DNA of 8,509 nucleotides, taken from assembly GCA_019689955.1 (NCBI GenBank), contig JADGGM010000095.1, forward strand, positions 1-8,509, in the 5' to 3' direction. Origin of the DNA: Gemmatimonadaceae bacterium (GTDB lineage: Bacteria > Gemmatimonadota > Gemmatimonadetes > Gemmatimonadales > Gemmatimonadaceae). The notes under the pieces were generated by a model. That model was not told where the DNA came from and made no database searches. It saw only the letters and a list, made by a program, of their open reading frames with translations. Made by a program: the position numbers and the translations under genes. Position 1 is the first letter of the stretch. Each line of letters opens with the position of its first letter. Below are positions 5,037 through 8,509 of the stretch, one piece after another.

Positions 5037-5991
5037 GCTTCCCCCGCACCCTCCCGGCTCCGCGTGGGGCACCGCGTACCACACGCCGGTGCTCGTGGCC
5101 GAAGTCCTCACTTTCCTCCATGGCGCCCATGACGTGCTCGATGGAACGCTCGGCGGCGGCGGTCACGCATCGGCGCTGCTCCAGCAGGGCGCGACGGTGA
5201 CCGCGCTCGACCGCGACCCGGAGGCGATCGCCGCCGCGTCGGCGCGGCTCGACGAGTACGTGCGCGCGGGGCGCTTTCGCCCCCTGCGCGGGAACTTCGC
5301 CGCCGTGGATGAGATCGCATCGCTCGCCGGGGCGCGGTTCGACGGCGTGCTCCTCGACCTCGGCGTCTCCTCGCACCAGCTCGACGCGCCGGAGCGCGGC
5401 TTCTCCTTCCGCGAGGGCGCGCCGCTCGACATGCGCATGGAGGGCGCGGCGCCCGGGGCGATCGACGCCGCGACGCTCCTCAACACCGCCTCCCCCCACG
5501 AGCTCACGCGCATCTTCCGCGAGTACGGTGACGAGCCGCGCGCCGGCCGCCTGGCGCGCGAGATCGCGCGCCGGCGCGAGACGCGCCCCTTCGCGACGAG
5601 CGACGATCTCGTGGGCGCCATCCGCGGCGCCCTCGGCCCTCGCACCGGCCCCGCCGACTTCGCGCGCCTCTTCCAGGCTGTCCGGATCGCGGTGAACGAC
5701 GAGCTCTCCGCCCTCGAGCGCGCGCTGCCGGCGCTGCGCGACCGGCTCGTGCCGGGCGGGGTGATAGTCGTGATCGCGTACCATTCCGGGGAGGACCGGT
5801 TGGTCAAGCACGCGTTCCGCGAGTGGAGCACCGCGTGCATCTGCCCCCCGCGCCAGCCCGTGTGCACGTGCAGGGGGCGCGCGCTGGGGGAGACGCTCAC
5901 CCGCCGGGCCGTGACCCCCGGCCCCGAGGAGACCGCCGCCAACCCGCGCGCCCGCAGCGCGCGGCTCCGCGCATGGCGCCGCGCCGCGTAG
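5035..5991 (+). CDS. rsmH: 16S rRNA (cytosine-1402-N4)-methyltransferase
   Basis: This 318-residue protein, within the usual family size, uses S-adenosylmethionine to methylate N4 of C1402 in 16S rRNA, at the ribosomal P site. Diagnostic sequences appear in order: YHTPVLVAEVL (15-25), the SAM loop DGTLGGGGHAS (36-46), ALDRDPEAI (57-65), LLDLGVSSHQLD (106-117), RGFSFREGAPLDMRM (121-135), RLFQAVRIAVNDEL (211-224), the end-motif HSGEDRLVK (250-258), the Cys cluster CICPPRQPVCTC (268-279), and NPRARSARLRA (303-313). The common HSLED is HSGED here. ATG 5035 is the only in-frame start before YHTP (the upstream stop is at 5008-5010) and has no ribosome binding sequence. It opens the dcw run and overlaps ftsL by 19 bases. 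The mraZ gene usually found before it is missing from this position. Confidence 0.95.
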   Translation: MLPPHPPGSAWGTAYHTPVLVAEVLTFLHGAHDVLDGTLGGGGHASALLQQGATVTALDRDPEAIAAASARLDEYVRAGRFRPLRGNFAAVDEIASLAGARFDGVLLDLGVSSHQLDAPERGFSFREGAPLDMRMEGAAPGAIDAATLLNTASPHELTRIFREYGDEPRAGRLAREIARRRETRPFATSDDLVGAIRGALGPRTGPADFARLFQAVRIAVNDELSALERALPALRDRLVPGGVIVVIAYHSGEDRLVKHAFREWSTACICPPRQPVCTCRGRALGETLTRRAVTPGPEETAANPRARSARLRAWRRAA

Positions 5992-6278
5992 GGCGCCGCC
6001 GCGGCCGCGCCTGGGTGGCGCTCGCCCTCCTCGGTTTCGTTCTGATCGGGGCAGGCGTCATCTGGCGGAGGGCTGCGGGGATCGCCCAGGCGCGGGAGGT
6101 GCGCGCGCTGGAGCAGCAGCGCCTCCAGCTCCAGGCGGAGCGCGCACAGCTCGAGAGCGACATCCGGACCCTCTCCAGCCGCAGCATGCTCGTCCCGATC
6201 GCCGAGCGCCGTCTGGGGATGCACATTCCGAGCGACACGCAGGTGGTCATCATTCCGAGAATCATCCCGGCGCCGTAA
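5973..6278 (+). CDS. ftsL: Cell division protein FtsL-like
   Basis: This 101-residue bitopic membrane protein has a basic cytoplasmic head (RRVGRRRGR, 4-12), one transmembrane helix at about 13-31, and a periplasmic coiled coil at about 38-70 (EVRALEQQRLQLQAERAQLES). A closing segment, IAERRLGMHIPSDTQVVIIP (76-95), is typical of FtsL in many phyla. FtsL joins FtsB and FtsQ and helps activate the septal FtsW-FtsI synthase. Sequence conservation is low in this family, so the call rests on topology, the C-terminal segment, and the slot between rsmH and ftsI. ATG 5973 lies 19 bases inside the end of rsmH. It has no clear ribosome binding site, so coupled translation is likely. Confidence 0.85.
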   Translation: MAPRRVGRRRGRAWVALALLGFVLIGAGVIWRRAAGIAQAREVRALEQQRLQLQAERAQLESDIRTLSSRSMLVPIAERRLGMHIPSDTQVVIIPRIIPAP

Positions 6279-8249
6279 ATGCTTCGCCAGAGCCGCATCG
6301 TTCTCATCCACATCTCGCTCGTGCTCTTCGCCGTGGCGCTCATCGCGCGCGCGGCGGAGGTGCAGCTCTGGCAGAACCGCCAATGGGTGGCGCGCGCTCA
6401 GCGGCAGCACTTCGCCACGGCCGAGCTGCCGGCGCTGCGCGGGAACATCTACGACGTGCGCGGGGTCCCTCTGGCCGTGAGCCGGGAGATGGTCCGCTTG
6501 AGCGTCGCGCCCCGCGAGGTGAAGGATCGCGCCGCCCTCGCGCGCGCCCTCGGCCGGCTCGGGCTCGCGCGGAGCTGGATCGCCCGCGCCACCGACACCG
6601 GCCGCGCCTGGGTCGTGCTCCCGGGGAGCTACCTCCCCGGCGATGCCGCCGCGGTGACGGCGATGCGCGGCGTGTACACCGAGCCCGTGGTCGACCGGGT
6701 GTACACCCAGCGCGAGGCCACGCGGCGCGTAGTCGGGTGGGTCGATGCGAAGGGGAACGCGGTCGGCGGGCTCGAGCTGACGCTCGACTCGCTCCTGCGG
6801 GGGCGGACGGGGCGGAGCACGGAGGCGCGCGACTCGCGCGGCCGACGCTTCGAGTCGCCGGAGGACGTCGACGTCGCCCCCGTCCCCGGTGACGGCGTGG
6901 TGCTCACGATCAACCAGGAGCTGCAGGAGATCTCGCACCGCGCCCTGGCCGACGCCATCGACCGGATGCAGGCGACGGGGGGGGACATCGTCATCCTCGA
7001 CCCGGCGACGGGAGAGATCCGCGCGATGGCGAGCGAGCGGGTGGATGGGCCATCGTTCGGGAGCCCGGTGGTGAGCGAGCCGTTCGAGCCGGGCTCCACG
7101 CTCAAGCCGCTCTTCGCCGCGTCGCTCCTCATGCACCACCGCGCGCGCCCCGAGGACCGGGTGAACACGGAGAACGGCGTGTACACGGTGGAGGGGCGCA
7201 CGATCCACGACCTGCACCGCGCGCGCGAGCTGTCGCTCGCCGAGGTGCTCCGGTGGTCGAGCAACATCGGGATCGTGAAGTTCGTCTCGCGCCTCACGCC
7301 GCGCGAGGAGTACGAGACGCTGCGCGACCTGGGCTTCGGGATGGCGACGGGGGTCCCGTTCCCGGCGGAGGCCTCGGGGACGCTGCGCCCGCCGAGCGAG
7401 TGGTCGCGGCAGTCGCCCGCATCGCTCGCCATGGGGTACGAGATCGCCGTCACCCCGCTCCAGCTCGCGGCCGCGTACGCGGCGATCGCGAACGGGGGCG
7501 AGCTGCTCCAGCCGGCGATCGTGAAGGAGATTCGCGCCCCCGATGGGGCGGTGCTGTACCGGCACGAGCGGCGCGTGGTGCGCCGGGTGATGACGCCGGC
7601 CGTGGCGGCGACGGTGCGGCGCATGATGGTCGGCGTCGTGGCCGAGGGGACGGGGAAGGAAGCCGCGCTCGTGAACTTCACCCTCGCGGGGAAGAGCGGC
7701 ACCGCGCGGCGGGTCGGCGGAGGGCGGCGCTACGAGGCGGGGGCGTACACCGCGTCGTTCGTGGGGCTCTTCCCGGCGGAGCAGCCGCAGTACGTGATCT
7801 TCGTGAAGCTCGACCACCCGAAGACGGAGATCTATGGCGGCGAGGCCGCGGCGCCGGTCTCGAAGATCGTCCTCCAGGCCGCGATCGCGGCGCGGGACGC
7901 GACGCTCGACCGGCGCGCGCTCGCGGCGAGCGAGTCGCTCGCCAAGGTGGTCGATTCCGCCGCCGCGCAGATCGCCCTGGCGCACGACAGCGAGCCGACC
8001 GACAGCGCGCTCCCCCCCGTCGTCCTCTCGCTCACGGACCGCGCCCCCGCGGACCCGCCGGGTCCGGCGATGCGCACCGTCCCCGACGTGCACGGGCTCC
8101 CCATGCGCGCGGCGGTGCGCGCGCTCCACCGCGCCGGCTTTCACGTCGCGCTCGCCGGGTGGGACGGCGGGGAGGCCGCGCGCACCGCCCCCGCGGCCGG
8201 CACCGCCGCGCGCGCCGGGTCCACCGTCCGACTGGTGAGCGCACCATGA
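6279..8249 (+). CDS. ftsI: Septal penicillin-binding protein FtsI (PBP3/SpoVD type) with PASTA domain
   Basis: This 656-residue class B penicillin-binding protein is the transpeptidase that cross-links septal peptidoglycan. It has a short cytoplasmic tail, one membrane anchor (about 7-27), and a pedestal domain beginning with the family mark RGNIYD (54-59). The transpeptidase domain (about 210-540) carries all three active-site motifs: S273-T-L-K276 (nucleophile and base), S327-S-N329, and K472-S-G-T475. A linker rich in Ala, Ser and Asp follows. The C terminus holds one PASTA-like domain (about 598-656: VPDVHGLPMRAAVRALHRAG, ending GSTVRLVSAP), a feature of FtsI/SpoVD in several Gram-positive and deep-branching lineages and absent from E. 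coli FtsI. ATG 6279 directly follows the ftsL TAA with no gap. The stop overlaps murE as ATGA. Confidence 0.95.
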   Translation: MLRQSRIVLIHISLVLFAVALIARAAEVQLWQNRQWVARAQRQHFATAELPALRGNIYDVRGVPLAVSREMVRLSVAPREVKDRAALARALGRLGLARSWIARATDTGRAWVVLPGSYLPGDAAAVTAMRGVYTEPVVDRVYTQREATRRVVGWVDAKGNAVGGLELTLDSLLRGRTGRSTEARDSRGRRFESPEDVDVAPVPGDGVVLTINQELQEISHRALADAIDRMQATGGDIVILDPATGEIRAMASERVDGPSFGSPVVSEPFEPGSTLKPLFAASLLMHHRARPEDRVNTENGVYTVEGRTIHDLHRARELSLAEVLRWSSNIGIVKFVSRLTPREEYETLRDLGFGMATGVPFPAEASGTLRPPSEWSRQSPASLAMGYEIAVTPLQLAAAYAAIANGGELLQPAIVKEIRAPDGAVLYRHERRVVRRVMTPAVAATVRRMMVGVVAEGTGKEAALVNFTLAGKSGTARRVGGGRRYEAGAYTASFVGLFPAEQPQYVIFVKLDHPKTEIYGGEAAAPVSKIVLQAAIAARDATLDRRALAASESLAKVVDSAAAQIALAHDSEPTDSALPPVVLSLTDRAPADPPGPAMRTVPDVHGLPMRAAVRALHRAGFHVALAGWDGGEAARTAPAAGTAARAGSTVRLVSAP

Positions 8250-8509
8250 TCGGCTTCGAGCTCGAGCACGTGGCCGCGGCGCTGCGCGCGGCCGACCTGT
8301 TGGTGGAGACCGTGGGGGCGCTCCCCGAGCGCGCCGCGGACATCACCGACGACAGCCGCACGGTGCAGCCGGGCGCGCTCTTCATCGCCGTGCGCGGCTC
8401 GGCGCGCGACGGGCACCAGTACCTCCCGCAGGCCGCGCAGAGCGGCGCCGTCGCCGCGATCGTGGAGGACAAGGAGCGCACGACGCTCCCCGCGCGCGTG
8501 GTGCGCGAC
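8246..8509 (+). CDS. murE: UDP-MurNAc-tripeptide synthetase MurE, 5' part only
   Basis: The first 88 residues are present and the frame is open to the window end. The substrate-binding N-terminal domain of MurE is clear: ITDDSRTVQPGALFIAVRG (33-51) matches the 'DSRxVxpGxLFxAxxG' signature, followed by DGHQYLPQAAQSGAVAAIVE (55-74), matching 'DGhxFxxxAxxxGAxaxvxe'. MurE is the cytoplasmic ATP-dependent ligase that adds the third residue, usually meso-diaminopimelate, to UDP-MurNAc-Ala-Glu. The ATP-binding and specificity domains lie beyond the window, so the amino acid cannot be read. MurF shares a distant form of this domain, but the position straight after ftsI and the DSR spacing favour MurE. 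ATG 8246 overlaps the ftsI stop by 4 bases. Confidence 0.88.
   Translation, partial: MIGFELEHVAAALRAADLLVETVGALPERAADITDDSRTVQPGALFIAVRGSARDGHQYLPQAAQSGAVAAIVEDKERTTLPARVVRD

Noticed and set aside
5163..8144. Very long open frame (993 codons) on the - strand opposite rsmH, ftsL and ftsI
   Set aside because: The product is Arg/His/Leu/Gly-rich low-complexity sequence with no domain. Such frames arise opposite GC-rich genes, and the + strand genes have all their catalytic motifs.
1..8509. CRISPR arrays, insertion sequences, transposases, integrase or attachment sites
   Set aside because: I saw no regularly spaced direct repeats, no terminal inverted repeats flanking a recombinase, and no repeat of the tRNA 3' end that would mark an integration site.

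Overview
The window is very GC-rich bacterial DNA, coding almost throughout on the + strand. It joins a chemosensory/TPR region on the left to the start of a division and cell-wall (dcw) cluster on the right. The base composition, secreted TPR proteins, an FtsI with a C-terminal PASTA domain and E. coli-like TTGACA/TATAAT promoters suggest a high-GC Gram-negative-type lineage. Gemmatimonadota is my best guess, but it is an impression from gene content and not a proven assignment.

Left block (1-2609): the 3' end of a CheW-like gene, a complete CheW-like gene (282-797), a cytoplasmic coiled-coil/TPR protein (790-1662), and a secreted, membrane-anchored HExxH metallopeptidase-like protein (about 1593-2609). 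The genes overlap by 4 and 8 bases and then by about 70 bases, or by an unresolved amount, so they look like one translationally coupled operon. The start of the peptidase gene is not clean: the best ribosome binding site leads to a GTG in the wrong frame.

Middle (2610-4885): a good sigma70-type promoter fires almost directly onto the ATG of a 56-residue two-helix membrane protein (2693-2863). A tRNA-Val(UAC) gene follows (2950-3023). Next, a TATAAT element and a good ribosome binding site precede a 578-residue exported protein (3092-4828) with a TolB/FlgO-like N-terminal region and TPR-like repeats. A perfect 16-bp hairpin closes this unit.

Right block (5035-8509): rsmH, ftsL, ftsI (class B PBP with PASTA) and the 5' part of murE. 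They are packed with a 19-base overlap, a zero gap and a 4-base ATGA overlap. This is standard dcw order, except that mraZ is not directly upstream of rsmH. RsmH methylates 16S rRNA, FtsL and FtsI belong to the septal peptidoglycan machinery, and MurE makes the tripeptide precursor. The leader before rsmH holds a 14-bp perfect palindrome next to an extended -10-like element, and a promoter-like TTGACT/TAGAAT pair whose -10 overlaps the apparent rsmH start codon.

Most of the window is recognisable housekeeping. The parts deserving a second look are the CheW-CheW-TPR-metallopeptidase operon, the start region of the peptidase, the near-leaderless small membrane protein, and the rsmH leader.
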